NCBI GenBank assembly: GCA_002783105.1
Contig: PFJN01000036.1
Span: forward strand, 1-37,899
Source of the DNA: Candidatus Pacebacteria bacterium CG_4_10_14_3_um_filter_34_15
GTDB lineage: Bacteria > Patescibacteriota > Microgenomatia > UBA1400 > PJMF01
Length of the DNA stretch: 37,899 bases
Reading direction: 5' to 3'
Below are positions 1 to 7,936 of the stretch, one piece after another. The number at the start of each line of letters is the position of its first letter. Position 1 is the stretch's first letter. Under the pieces are notes generated by a model that worked only from the letters and a program-made list of their open reading frames with translations, was not told the DNA's origin and searched no databases. Position numbers and translations under genes: made by a program.

Positions 1-2654
1 AACTCAATAATTTGTGTTCTACCAGGTATCTTTTCTTTATGTTGTAGAAAATCTAAACCTAAGTTTGGCGTATTACTTACAATATCCTTAAGAAATTTGA
101 TTTGTTCTTCTTCATTTGATGCCCCATAAACCACTTCTCGGTATTCGAGTTTATCTCTAAAAATTGGAAGCAAATAAGGTAAATCTTCCTTAATAATCTC
201 AGTAGACCTCTCCTGAGTTTTTTCATAGTCAAAAAACTTTTTCAAAGATTGTGGTGTTGCGTGTGTAAGATACCTGTTTCGTGCAGCGATAGCAGCTTCA
301 TAAGCAGCTCCTGATGAGACTCGGTCCACAAACTGTAATGTTGATATAATCATTCTTGAATTGTCTGGCTGACTTATATGTTTAGCTGCATTAACGAGTT
401 GGGTAGCAAGTTCATCAGCATAACTACCATTAACATAGTCAGGTAGGTCACCCAAACCTTCAAAAGTCTCAACCATAACTTCAAATAATTTTTCTTTTTC
501 GGGGCGATGGTCAGATGAAAGAGCGGTCTCTTCTTTTATTAAGGATGCAAAATTTTGAAATACTATATTAGCCATTTCGTTTTCTAAGATTCTTGCCTTA
601 TAACGAATTAGGAGTGGCATGAATGATGAAAAGTTTTCAAGAGTGATACCGTTTACAACGTCAAGAATAGTTTGGTCGGAAATGAAGTCTTTGATGTCAC
701 CCTCAGTTTTATAAATATCAAGAACTTCGTGGTCTTTGGAAAAGTGTTGTTGAATTGCCTTAGTGATGTCTGCTTTATCATTTTGATTTAAGCGTTTCTT
801 GTATTGAGCAAATGACCGAAGGACATCAAGTAAAACTTTTTTACTTTCTCTTTTAGTGCCTTTAGTAATTTCTTCAGAGCCCAGAATAGAGATATAGCGA
901 CTGATTAACACGCGCTTTAACCCAATTTTGAGCTGGTTACTATCAATTAAGTAAGAAAAAACTTTTAGGGTTGGAAAAGTTAAATAATCTTTCCACAAGT
1001 CCCTATTAAGGATTTGAGCGACTTCATTATGGTATTCATTTGTTTCTGGTTTTTTCTCTAATCCGGTGAAAACTTCTATGCTGCCGATTACTAGCAAGCG
1101 TAGCTGGTCTGGCAAGAATTGATATTGTCCAAACAAAGCGAGTAGTAATCTAACCACTGCCTCAAAAGAGGAATTATCACCTATGAGCTTTTGTGCGGCA
1201 ACATAATCGCCAGCAAGCAATTTTTGCTCAATATCCTCTGAACTTGTTACATTTTTGGCACGAACTGGTTTTTTAAAATATACGAAAGGAGTAGCATTTT
1301 TAGTTGTAATTAGACGTGTATTCTCCATGAAGTCTCGAAGGTGCTGTCTATTGTTATCTTTATCGCTTTGGATGTCTTCAGGTTTAGACCAGCTGGTTTT
1401 CAACCGTTCAAATGCCTCTGGAAACTCTTGTTTTAATACTAAAACTTTGGCAAGATAACCTACTTCATTTTTGACTATCTCCCATACTTCGGTTTCAGAG
1501 ACTAAATATAGTTCAGCAACCAAGTTGTTAATAAATTGTTTAATTTGCCTAGGGTTCTGACCATAAGCTTGTTTGATTACATAAATGACATCCTCATCAA
1601 GGAGAAGTTCATGTCCCTTACCTGTAGCCTTAATTAATCCTCGGGTATAATCTTCTAGGTCTGCTCCAATAAATTCAGGAGTTCGCAATACAACGCTAAA
1701 AAGCTTGCTTAAAAACTCTGCTGGTTTTTCTTTATATGACTCTGATATTTGCCTACTAATTGCTACATAGTCACAGGGAACTATGAAAATAGCATTAGAA
1801 ACTTCCTTTGGTTCAAAGAACGTTTTAATTGAAGCTAAGACATCAACTGCAGCTTTACCTTGAACTCTATCTACATTATCAAACACGATTACAACCTTGC
1901 CCTCAATTTTACTGAGGATAAGCTTGAATTTTTCCTCAAACTGTTCAGGAGAATTCAAAAATTCTCGACTTTTAATTACGGTTGCAGTTTTTGTATCCTT
2001 AGTGAGGTCCTTCATTAGTTGCTCTACTAATTTTTCGAAAACTTTCTTGATTCCCCATCCTAGAAGGATAGCGACAGAAGCTGATTGGGCAACATAACCA
2101 GATATAAGTAGGATTGATTTTACAATTGGATTACTTTCCCCCAAGCTAATTTGTAACAAAAGCCATGCTAATCCAAAAATACACAGACCAAAAAGCAAGG
2201 AGTTATTCTTAATTATTTGCCATAGTTTTTGAACCCCAGCCTGCCACCCCTTATTAACTACCTTATTTGGGACCATCTTTGTTTTGCTTTGAGTTGAAGT
2301 TGAATGGTAAAGGTCATCAAGTATTTCAGGTGTCAATTCTTCACCTTTTTTCCATAATTTTTTGTCGTTTACGAACTGAAAGAAGCTTAATAAGAAAGTT
2401 CTTCTAAGGGGGTCATTTTGATATTTCCAAGTGTCAAACACATAAACTGGGTACTTGGATTCATCTGTGAGAATTTCAATTATTGAGCTTTTACCAGTAC
2501 CCCATCTTCCAAACAAGCCGATTGTATAGACACCTTGACTAACAATATTTTCAAGTGCTGGAGCAACGTATTCATGGTAGAAACTAAAATACTCACCGTT
2601 TCTACTAGAAACAGGAGCGTCTTTAATAAATTTCAGTTTTAGCTTTCCACTCAT
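1..2654 (-). CDS. KAP family P-loop NTPase (partial, C-terminus beyond the left edge)
   Basis: Read directly on the minus strand: ATG at 2654, MSGKLKLKFIKDAPVSSRNGEYFSFYHEYVAPALENIVSQGVYTIGLFGRWGTGKSSIIEIL (Walker A GRWGTGKSS), hydrophobic helices around 2090-2230, then KVVIVFDNVDRVQ (Walker B). TM segments between Walker A and B are the KAP signature. Absent from the ORF track, probably because it is open at the edge. Confidence 0.88.
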   Translation of the reverse strand, partial: MSGKLKLKFIKDAPVSSRNGEYFSFYHEYVAPALENIVSQGVYTIGLFGRWGTGKSSIIEILTDESKYPVYVFDTWKYQNDPLRRTFLLSFFQFVNDKKLWKKGEELTPEILDDLYHSTSTQSKTKMVPNKVVNKGWQAGVQKLWQIIKNNSLLFGLCIFGLAWLLLQISLGESNPIVKSILLISGYVAQSASVAILLGWGIKKVFEKLVEQLMKDLTKDTKTATVIKSREFLNSPEQFEEKFKLILSKIEGKVVIVFDNVDRVQGKAAVDVLASIKTFFEPKEVSNAIFIVPCDYVAISRQISESYKEKPAEFLSKLFSVVLRTPEFIGADLEDYTRGLIKATGKGHELLLDEDVIYVIKQAYGQNPRQIKQFINNLVAELYLVSETEVWEIVKNEVGYLAKVLVLKQEFPEAFERLKTSWSKPEDIQSDKDNNRQHLRDFMENTRLITTKNATPFVYFKKPVRAKNVTSSEDIEQKLLAGDYVAAQKLIGDNSSFEAVVRLLLALFGQYQFLPDQLRLLVIGSIEVFTGLEKKPETNEYHNEVAQILNRDLWKDYLTFPTLKVFSYLIDSNQLKIGLKRVLISRYISILGSEEITKGTKRESKKVLLDVLRSFAQYKKRLNQNDKADITKAIQQHFSKDHEVLDIYKTEGDIKDFISDQTILDVVNGITLENFSSFMPLLIRYKARILENEMANIVFQNFASLIKEETALSSDHRPEKEKLFEVMVETFEGLGDLPDYVNGSYADELATQLVNAAKHISQPDNSRMIISTLQFVDRVSSGAAYEAAIAARNRYLTHATPQSLKKFFDYEKTQERSTEIIKEDLPYLLPIFRDKLEYREVVYGASNEEEQIKFLKDIVSNTPNLGLDFLQHKEKIPGRTQIIE

Positions 2655-2677
2655 ACTATTTTTGCTTTCTAAGCCAA

Positions 2678-2683
2678 ATTATA
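2678..2683 (-). promoter_or_regulatory. Possible -10 box (TATAAT) for the KAP NTPase gene
   Basis: Minus strand GGGTATAATTTGG about 25 nt upstream of the ATG; weak -35. Confidence 0.4.
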
Positions 2684-2755
2684 CCCAAAAGTCACAATAA
2701 TTCTTTAGTAAGTTATGTCCAAGTTCATTCTACATTTTCGTAAGTAAGCAGTTAT

Positions 2756-2764
2756 TGATATAAT
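2756..2764 (+). promoter_or_regulatory. Extended -10 promoter (TGATATAAT) driving the 2771-2950 leader/ncRNA
   Basis: TG-A-TATAAT motif, followed about 27 nt later by a run of hairpins. Confidence 0.5.
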
Positions 2765-2770
2765 TCAGAA

Positions 2771-2950
2771 CAGAAAATTAAAAACCTAACCCCAGTTCCT
2801 CGGAATTGGGTATGGTCGCAAAAACCACGAAAGTAAAAACCCCTCGCTTGGGGAAGACTTTCGTGGTTATGTTGGGAAACCTTCATAGGGAGCAATCCCG
2901 ATAACTCAGGCGAGGGCTTTTTGTTGTAAAGCCCTTGCAGAAAGGGCTAC
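2771..2950 (+). ncRNA. Candidate structured RNA / 5' leader with potential pseudoknot
   Basis: Hairpin CCCAGTTC-CTCG-GAATTGGG (2791-2810, one G-U); perfect 12-bp stem AACCACGAAAGT/ACTTTCGTGGTT (2823-2834/2857-2868); loop segment CCCTCGCTT (2841-2849) complementary to AGGCGAGGG (2908-2916); GGGA-GCAA-TCCC GNRA hairpin (2888-2899); CTTTTT at 2917-2922; hairpin around AGCCCTT..AAGGGCT just before the ATG at 2951. Confidence 0.5.
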
Positions 2951-3217
2951 ATGAAAAAAAACTCTCAACCATCGAAGAGGAAAACGCTTGACGAAAGGCT
3001 TGGCATTGTCGGGATTGCCTCTGTTGCCGTAATTGGCATGTTTATATTTCAACCTATTGCAAATGTTTGTGGACTTACAGCAGTTTACCTTCTTGTTAAG
3101 CGAAGGAACGATAAAACTGTACCTAAACGAACAAAAGTTTTTGGCTGGGTGCTGGTTATAGTCTGGTTGTTTTTAGTTTTGCTCATAGTTAACTCGCAAA
3201 CGAATGCAGGAGTTTAA
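2951..3217 (+). CDS. Small membrane protein (two predicted TM helices), hypothetical
   Basis: 88-aa ORF with hydrophobic segments VGIASVAVIGMFIFQPIANVCGLTAVYLL and VFGWVLVIVWLFLVLLIV. Confidence 0.55.
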   Translation: MKKNSQPSKRKTLDERLGIVGIASVAVIGMFIFQPIANVCGLTAVYLLVKRRNDKTVPKRTKVFGWVLVIVWLFLVLLIVNSQTNAGV

Positions 3218-3509
3218 GACCAGTATGAAAATATTTCTTTTGATTTTCATCCCCATCATTCTAGTTGTTTTCTTGGTGAGATATGACCTTGATTCTCAGT
3301 TATATAAGGCTGACTCTAGGTTAGAAAATGCTTACAATACCATTGACGAACTTGAGCTTGAAATTGAAGGACTTAAAGATGAGCTAAGCGATATTGAAGA
3401 TTGCAACGATGAGTTAAGCAATGGCATTGATGATGCAATGGATGCAATTGACTCTGGTTATTATGAGGATGCATACAACTATTTGTATGACATTCGTTCT
3501 TGCCGATAG
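3204..3509 (+). CDS. Small N-terminally anchored coiled-coil protein, hypothetical
   Basis: 101-aa ORF: N-terminal TM (IFLLIFIPIILVVFLV), then acidic heptad-like coiled coil; overlaps the preceding ORF by 14 nt. Confidence 0.5.
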   Translation: MQEFKTSMKIFLLIFIPIILVVFLVRYDLDSQLYKADSRLENAYNTIDELELEIEGLKDELSDIEDCNDELSNGIDDAMDAIDSGYYEDAYNYLYDIRSCR

Positions 3510-3558
3510 TAGCCACTTCCCTTTAGTGTGATAAGTTCAAAGCTATCGCTTATCCTTA

Positions 3559-4050
3559 TTGATTTCGGCAGAACCTATTATGACCTCCAGCAAAAGAGTG
3601 GTTGAGACAACACCACAAATTTCTATTTCCAGCGTGAAAGAGTACGTCAGTCACCGCCATCCAATTATCCAGCTTAACTTGACTAGTAGTCACGGCAGAC
3701 AAACGCCTTACTTAGTAAATACCGCGAGAACTGAATGCTATTTTGGTGGCAGTCGTCCGTGGTTCAAGTGTATTCTCTGTAATAAACGAGTCGGAGTGCT
3801 TTACCTTAATGAAGATGGGAATCATTTGTTTTGCCGAGAGTGTTCTAATCTTCGCTATCGTTCTCAGGCAGTTGGAGGAAGCAACAGAATGTTAATGAGA
3901 TACTTTGATGCCGATGAACGAGCTGAAGCCGTTTTTGAGGGGTCACAGAAGGTCAAAATCTGGCATAAAGGTAATCCTACCAGGCGTTTTAAGAAATTTT
4001 TGAAATATCGGCAACAAGCGGAGCGATTAAGCCGTTTATTCACCAATTAG
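3559..4050 (+). CDS. Small zinc-finger protein (two CxxC knuckles), hypothetical; start may be ATG at 3580
   Basis: CILCNKRVGVLYLNEDGNHLFCRECSNLRYRSQ: two CxxC pairs resembling a hypothetical-protein family seen in proteobacterial and phage genomes. Confidence 0.6.
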   Translation: MISAEPIMTSSKRVVETTPQISISSVKEYVSHRHPIIQLNLTSSHGRQTPYLVNTARTECYFGGSRPWFKCILCNKRVGVLYLNEDGNHLFCRECSNLRYRSQAVGGSNRMLMRYFDADERAEAVFEGSQKVKIWHKGNPTRRFKKFLKYRQQAERLSRLFTN

Positions 4051-4117
4051 ATTCGCTATTGCAGAACAATCACCAAAAATTTAGAATGTGACCTACTAGA
4101 CTTCCCCTGTGTTCAGT

Positions 4118-4190
4118 AGAACGCCTTTCAAGTTCTAGTTACATGCAATCCTATTAACTAGCGGCTTAATAGCCGAAGGATTGTAGTAAC
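4118..4190 (+). promoter_or_regulatory. Tandem hairpins in the leader of the replication-initiator-like gene
   Basis: AGAAC..GTTCT (4118-4136) followed by nested GTTAC-..CAATCCT..CGGCT-TAAT-AGCCG-A-AGGATTG-..GTAAC (4138-4190), ending one nt before the ATG at 4192. Confidence 0.5.
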
Positions 4191-4191
4191 T

Positions 4192-5142
4192 ATGAACACC
4201 TCATTTCCCCTTCCTAAGGATAGAGTTAAAATGCTTTTTGACCCCAAGATAGCAAAAGCTGTTGGCACTGACGCAGCCATTATCCTACAAAACATTGAGT
4301 ATTGGGTAACTCGCCGAGAGGAAGAAAGTACAGAATCAAACTACTATGATGGACACTATTGGACATATAATAGTGCCAGGAGATTTGCAGAGATATTTGA
4401 CTGGGTAGATGAACAAAAAGTTAGCCGATGTTTGCGAAAACTTGAAGCCAAAGGCTACCTTATCTCTGGCAATTACAACAAACACAAGTACGACCGAACA
4501 AAATGGTACTCTCTTAGATGTAAACGGAATGCCTGCACACTTTGTAACGGCATCAATCAAAAACGTCTAATGGATTCACCTTCTTTTTCTAATGCAAATG
4601 ACAGAAGTGTCGAACCTATACCAGATACTAAACACAGAGTAGATAAACCACCTATTAAACATTATTCTGGTTTGGGACAAACCAGTGTACATATAAAGGT
4701 AGATGACCTCAACTTTCTTTCTGTTGGTTCTGAGCGAAGCTCTTCGAGCGAGCGTTTTAACGGCGATAGCCGTAGCGTAAAAAAGCGCCCAATGAGTAAG
4801 CGTTTAGCCAAAGAAGCTCAAACACTTAGAAAAAGATTAAGTATAGCGCATGGCTACAACCTTCATTTCTATGAGGCTTGGGAAAAGCGATTTGGTAAAC
4901 CATATCCTTGGCCAGATGATTATGAAAATGATGAATTGTGGGAGAAACTGTCGGAATTAGAGCAAGAATGGGATGAAGAATTTGAAGTATTAATAGAGCT
5001 TTACCTGCTTCAGGATTTTAGAGAAAAAACAAATTATAGGATACATCATTTTCTATCTGACCGAATCCAGACCAACCTTCAAAATAAGATTATTACTTCA
5101 AGTATGAAAAATGAACATAGAGAGAAAATACGCGGAGGTTAA
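4192..5142 (+). CDS. Replication-initiator-like winged-helix protein
   Basis: N-terminus FDPKIAKAVGTDAAIILQNIEYWV..HYWTYNSARRFAEIFDWVDEQKVSRCLRKLEAKGYLISGNYNKHKYDRTKWYSL is typical of plasmid/phage replication winged-helix proteins. Confidence 0.6.
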   Translation: MNTSFPLPKDRVKMLFDPKIAKAVGTDAAIILQNIEYWVTRREEESTESNYYDGHYWTYNSARRFAEIFDWVDEQKVSRCLRKLEAKGYLISGNYNKHKYDRTKWYSLRCKRNACTLCNGINQKRLMDSPSFSNANDRSVEPIPDTKHRVDKPPIKHYSGLGQTSVHIKVDDLNFLSVGSERSSSSERFNGDSRSVKKRPMSKRLAKEAQTLRKRLSIAHGYNLHFYEAWEKRFGKPYPWPDDYENDELWEKLSELEQEWDEEFEVLIELYLLQDFREKTNYRIHHFLSDRIQTNLQNKIITSSMKNEHREKIRGG

Positions 5143-5367
5143 CTTACTTGAAATGAAAATTACTATGAGCCCCTTTAACTATAACTGCAACTACAAGCCC
5201 TCACAAGAGATTTTTAAAAGTCAAGAATGTCTTTTTTTCACACTCAGTGTTATAAACACCTCACAAGCATTTATCTTTTATAAATAACTGCATAATCTAG
5301 GCACGCCTTTGAGTTTCAAATTTTGAGCTCCACCTGTGTGACTTGATGAAGCGCGGAAGCACTCATC

Positions 5368-5586
5368 ATGTCCAAAAGGCATTCTAGCGGTCGACAAGCG
5401 ACGACTGGCTTACCAAACCCCCAAAACAGTCCTGCCCAACAGTACAAATTTTCGAGTGATGAACTCGATAATCTTGTCGATTCTTTTATCGACCTGATTA
5501 TTGACGACTTCATTGAGAAGTATCGCTCTGGCCAGCTAGATATTGCTGAGCTAAAAAGGAAGGAGGTGTCTATGTTGTCAAAGTAG
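5368..5586 (+). CDS. Small hypothetical protein upstream of the recombinase
   Basis: 72-aa ORF in the same orientation as the recombinase; acidic amphipathic C-terminal half. Confidence 0.4.
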   Translation: MSKRHSSGRQATTGLPNPQNSPAQQYKFSSDELDNLVDSFIDLIIDDFIEKYRSGQLDIAELKRKEVSMLSK

Positions 5587-5631
5587 GCCTATTCAATACC
5601 AAAGTAGAATTTATAATTATTCAAAGAATAT

Positions 5632-7209
5632 ATGAAAAATAAAAAAGAAGAAATCAATATTAACCGAGCTTGCCTATATTTAAGGTTCAGTGACCCCAAG
5701 CAAGTGGGTGGCACCTCAATTGCAGTTCAAGAGAAATCATGCAAAGACTATTGTAAGGCACATGACTGGAAAACTGTGTTGGTTGAAAAATACGAAGCGG
5801 TATCAGCCAAAACGACAAATACCAAGCGTGTTGCAGAGTTGGTCGAATTTTGTAAAAGAAACAAAGGCAAGTTTGAGGTCTTGGTAGTGTATAAGCTGGA
5901 CAGGTTTGCTAGGGACCAGCATATGCACCACTACATGAGGGCAGAGCTGATGAAATTAGGAATTTTATTACGTTCAGCAACCGAATCAATTGATGAGAGC
6001 GCCCAAGGACAATTAAACGAAGGTATACTTGCCGCACTGGCTCAATTTGATAATGCTGTCAAATCCGAGAGAGTAAAAGCCGCTCTCTGGCGCAGAGTTG
6101 AAGAAGGCATGTGGCCGTGGCATCCGCCACTTGGCTATATGTCGATTCGCCAGAAAGATGAAAAAGTGAAAGCTCACGTACCTGACCCAGGTCTTGAGCA
6201 AGCAATTGTTGACCTCTTCACGTCCTTTTCGACTGGCACAGTTTCACAGTTTGACTTATCAAAGGAATATGCCAAGAAAAAGTTGAAAAACTACAAAGAC
6301 AGAACCATCAAATTTTCGCCACAGTCGGTCAATAATATCCTTAATAACCGCTACTATATGGGAATATTGGTACATGAAGACGGCAGACACATTCAGGGCA
6401 AGCACAAAGCAATCATTAAGCCAAGTTTGTTCGAAAAGTGCCAATACATCCTACACAAAAAGTCTAATGGCACTGGTGGTGGTCAAAGATTGCATGATAA
6501 TCCAGAGTTTCCCTTAAAACCCACTTTGCGTTGCGCGGTGTGTAAAGAACCTTTAACGGCACAGTTTTCTAATTCTGCCAGAGGTAAGAAAAATCCTCAC
6601 TACTTCTGTAAGAACAATAAATGCAAACTGTTTCGCAAAACCTATAGACGGTCAAAACTAGAAAACGAGTTTGGCATCTACTTGAGGCAAATTAAACCAA
6701 CTCAAGAGTTTGTAAAGCGGTTCCAGGAAAGATTCCTGGACCGCTACCAGGCTCGTGAGCGTGACCTTAAAGGCGAATACTTGAGAAAGTTAGGAGATGT
6801 CCAAAAACTGGAAAAAGAGCTTAAATTTGTTGTTGACCAAGGAAAACAAGGAGTCTTGAAAGGTGATACTTTCAAAAGTGCTATTGAAGAAGCTGAATCA
6901 AAGCTCAGTCTAGCTAAATTATCACTAAGAGAAACACATGGAGAAGAGATTGACGTTCAGCTTCTGTTGGCCTATGCAGAGAGTTTTATTCAAACCATTG
7001 AAAAGGTTTGGTATGACGCACCATTTGAGATTAAGAAGAAAATTCAGAATTTTGTCTTGCCTGGAGGAGTTTATATTACAAAGACCAGAGGAGAGTATTT
7101 CTTTTCAAACCCTCAATTAGGCGGATTGTTCCAACTAATTAATGATTTTGGTGCTGATGATTCAACTGTTGTGACCCCACAGAGAATCGAACTCTGGCTG
7201 CCAGGATGA
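5632..7209 (+). CDS. Large serine recombinase / site-specific integrase
   Basis: Resolvase domain (ACLYLRFSDPKQVGGTSIAVQEKSC..VVYKLDRFARD), recombinase domain, zinc ribbon (CAVCKEPL..YFCKNNKCK), C-terminal coiled coil. Stop codon lies inside the antisense tRNA-Glu gene. Confidence 0.93.
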   Translation: MKNKKEEININRACLYLRFSDPKQVGGTSIAVQEKSCKDYCKAHDWKTVLVEKYEAVSAKTTNTKRVAELVEFCKRNKGKFEVLVVYKLDRFARDQHMHHYMRAELMKLGILLRSATESIDESAQGQLNEGILAALAQFDNAVKSERVKAALWRRVEEGMWPWHPPLGYMSIRQKDEKVKAHVPDPGLEQAIVDLFTSFSTGTVSQFDLSKEYAKKKLKNYKDRTIKFSPQSVNNILNNRYYMGILVHEDGRHIQGKHKAIIKPSLFEKCQYILHKKSNGTGGGQRLHDNPEFPLKPTLRCAVCKEPLTAQFSNSARGKKNPHYFCKNNKCKLFRKTYRRSKLENEFGIYLRQIKPTQEFVKRFQERFLDRYQARERDLKGEYLRKLGDVQKLEKELKFVVDQGKQGVLKGDTFKSAIEEAESKLSLAKLSLRETHGEEIDVQLLLAYAESFIQTIEKVWYDAPFEIKKKIQNFVLPGGVYITKTRGEYFFSNPQLGGLFQLINDFGADDSTVVTPQRIELWLPG

Positions 7210-7243
7210 GAACCTGGTGTCCTAACCGCTAGACGATGGGGCC
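7172..7243 (-). tRNA. tRNA-Glu (anticodon CTC)
   Basis: Minus strand GGCCCCATCGTCTAGCGGTTAGGACACCAGGTTCTCATCCTGGCAGCCAGAGTTCGATTCTCTGTGGGGTCA: acceptor GGCCCCA/TGGGGTC, anticodon stem CCAGG/CCTGG, loop TTCTCAT, T-loop TTCGATT. CCA not encoded. Confidence 0.95.
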
Positions 7244-7263
7244 TTGGCGTGACTTAAGCTGAT

Positions 7264-7292
7264 ATTATACCAAGCGTAACAACCTACTTCAA
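7264..7292 (-). promoter_or_regulatory. Promoter of tRNA-Glu (TTGAAG-N17-TATAAT, extended -10)
   Basis: Minus strand TTGAAGTAGGTTGTTACGCTTGGTATAAT, about 20 nt upstream of the tRNA 5' end. Confidence 0.8.
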
Positions 7293-7321
7293 ACTCAAGC
7301 TAAATGTAAGATTCTTTATAT

Positions 7322-7353
7322 ATTCTCCATCTAATATTAATTATTAGGAGAAT
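7322..7353 (+). promoter_or_regulatory. RBS-sequestering hairpin in the TasA-like gene leader
   Basis: ATTCTCC (7322-7328) pairs with GGAGAAT (7347-7353), plus inner TAATA/TATTA; the SD is inside the stem, ATG at 7356. Confidence 0.55.
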
Positions 7354-7355
7354 GT

Positions 7356-7931
7356 ATGAATATACAAAATACATCAAAAAAAACTTATAAACCACTGTTA
7401 ATTCTTTCAATGTTTGTAGTTTTGGTTATATCAACTACAACAGCATATTTCACTGGTACAACTGAGTCAGATGATAATATTTTTATATCGGGTGACATAG
7501 CAATAGATGTAATTCAGGATAATTTATTTACAGTTGAAGAATGGTTTCCCGGGAGTGAACATACAATAGAATTTTCTATGCTAAACAACGGTACTATTAA
7601 TGAATATGTCAAAGGATATTTAGGAGGAAGCTGGGATAATGAGGAGTTAGATCCATCAGTTTTTAAAATTTCAAAACTTGAACACAAAGAAAATAACGAA
7701 TGGCTAACCATGAGCAATGGTCTAGAACTTGGAGACGAGTTTTACTTGAGTAACGATGGAACAATTCAGACATTAATTGAATTAAATCCAGGATCTAAAG
7801 AAGATTTTAGACTTGGTGTTAAATTAATTGAGACTGTTGGGGAAGAATATCAAAATCAAACATTCGTAGCAAACCTACATTTGGCTGCCAGACAATCAAT
7901 TAATGGTGCTGATTGGCCAAGTATTTATTAA
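7356..7931 (+). CDS. TasA/CalY (camelysin)-like SipW-dependent secreted protein
   Basis: Signal region LLILSMFVVLVISTTTAYFTGTTESDDNIFISGDIAIDV, with LxxG/AYF-type pattern, LNNGTINEYVKGYLGG; next to a SipW-type signal peptidase. Confidence 0.7.
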   Translation: MNIQNTSKKTYKPLLILSMFVVLVISTTTAYFTGTTESDDNIFISGDIAIDVIQDNLFTVEEWFPGSEHTIEFSMLNNGTINEYVKGYLGGSWDNEELDPSVFKISKLEHKENNEWLTMSNGLELGDEFYLSNDGTIQTLIELNPGSKEDFRLGVKLIETVGEEYQNQTFVANLHLAARQSINGADWPSIY

Positions 7932-7936
7932 TTAGA

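Larger units (their letters stand above)
1..7171. mobile_element. Probable integrated mobile element at the 3' end of tRNA-Glu; left boundary outside the window
   Basis: Large serine recombinase adjacent to and overlapping the tRNA-Glu 3' end, replication-initiator-like protein, small ORFans, zinc-finger protein and KAP NTPase. No housekeeping genes in this part. No second copy of the tRNA 3' end noticed in the window. Confidence 0.65.

Noticed and set aside
1255-2097. Plus-strand ORFs 1255-1458 and 1897-2097
   Set aside because: Antisense to the continuous KAP NTPase reading frame; no family signature.
5316-6444. Minus-strand ORFs 5316-5513, 6013-6201, 6259-6444
   Set aside because: Antisense to the recombinase and its upstream ORF; no recognisable domain.
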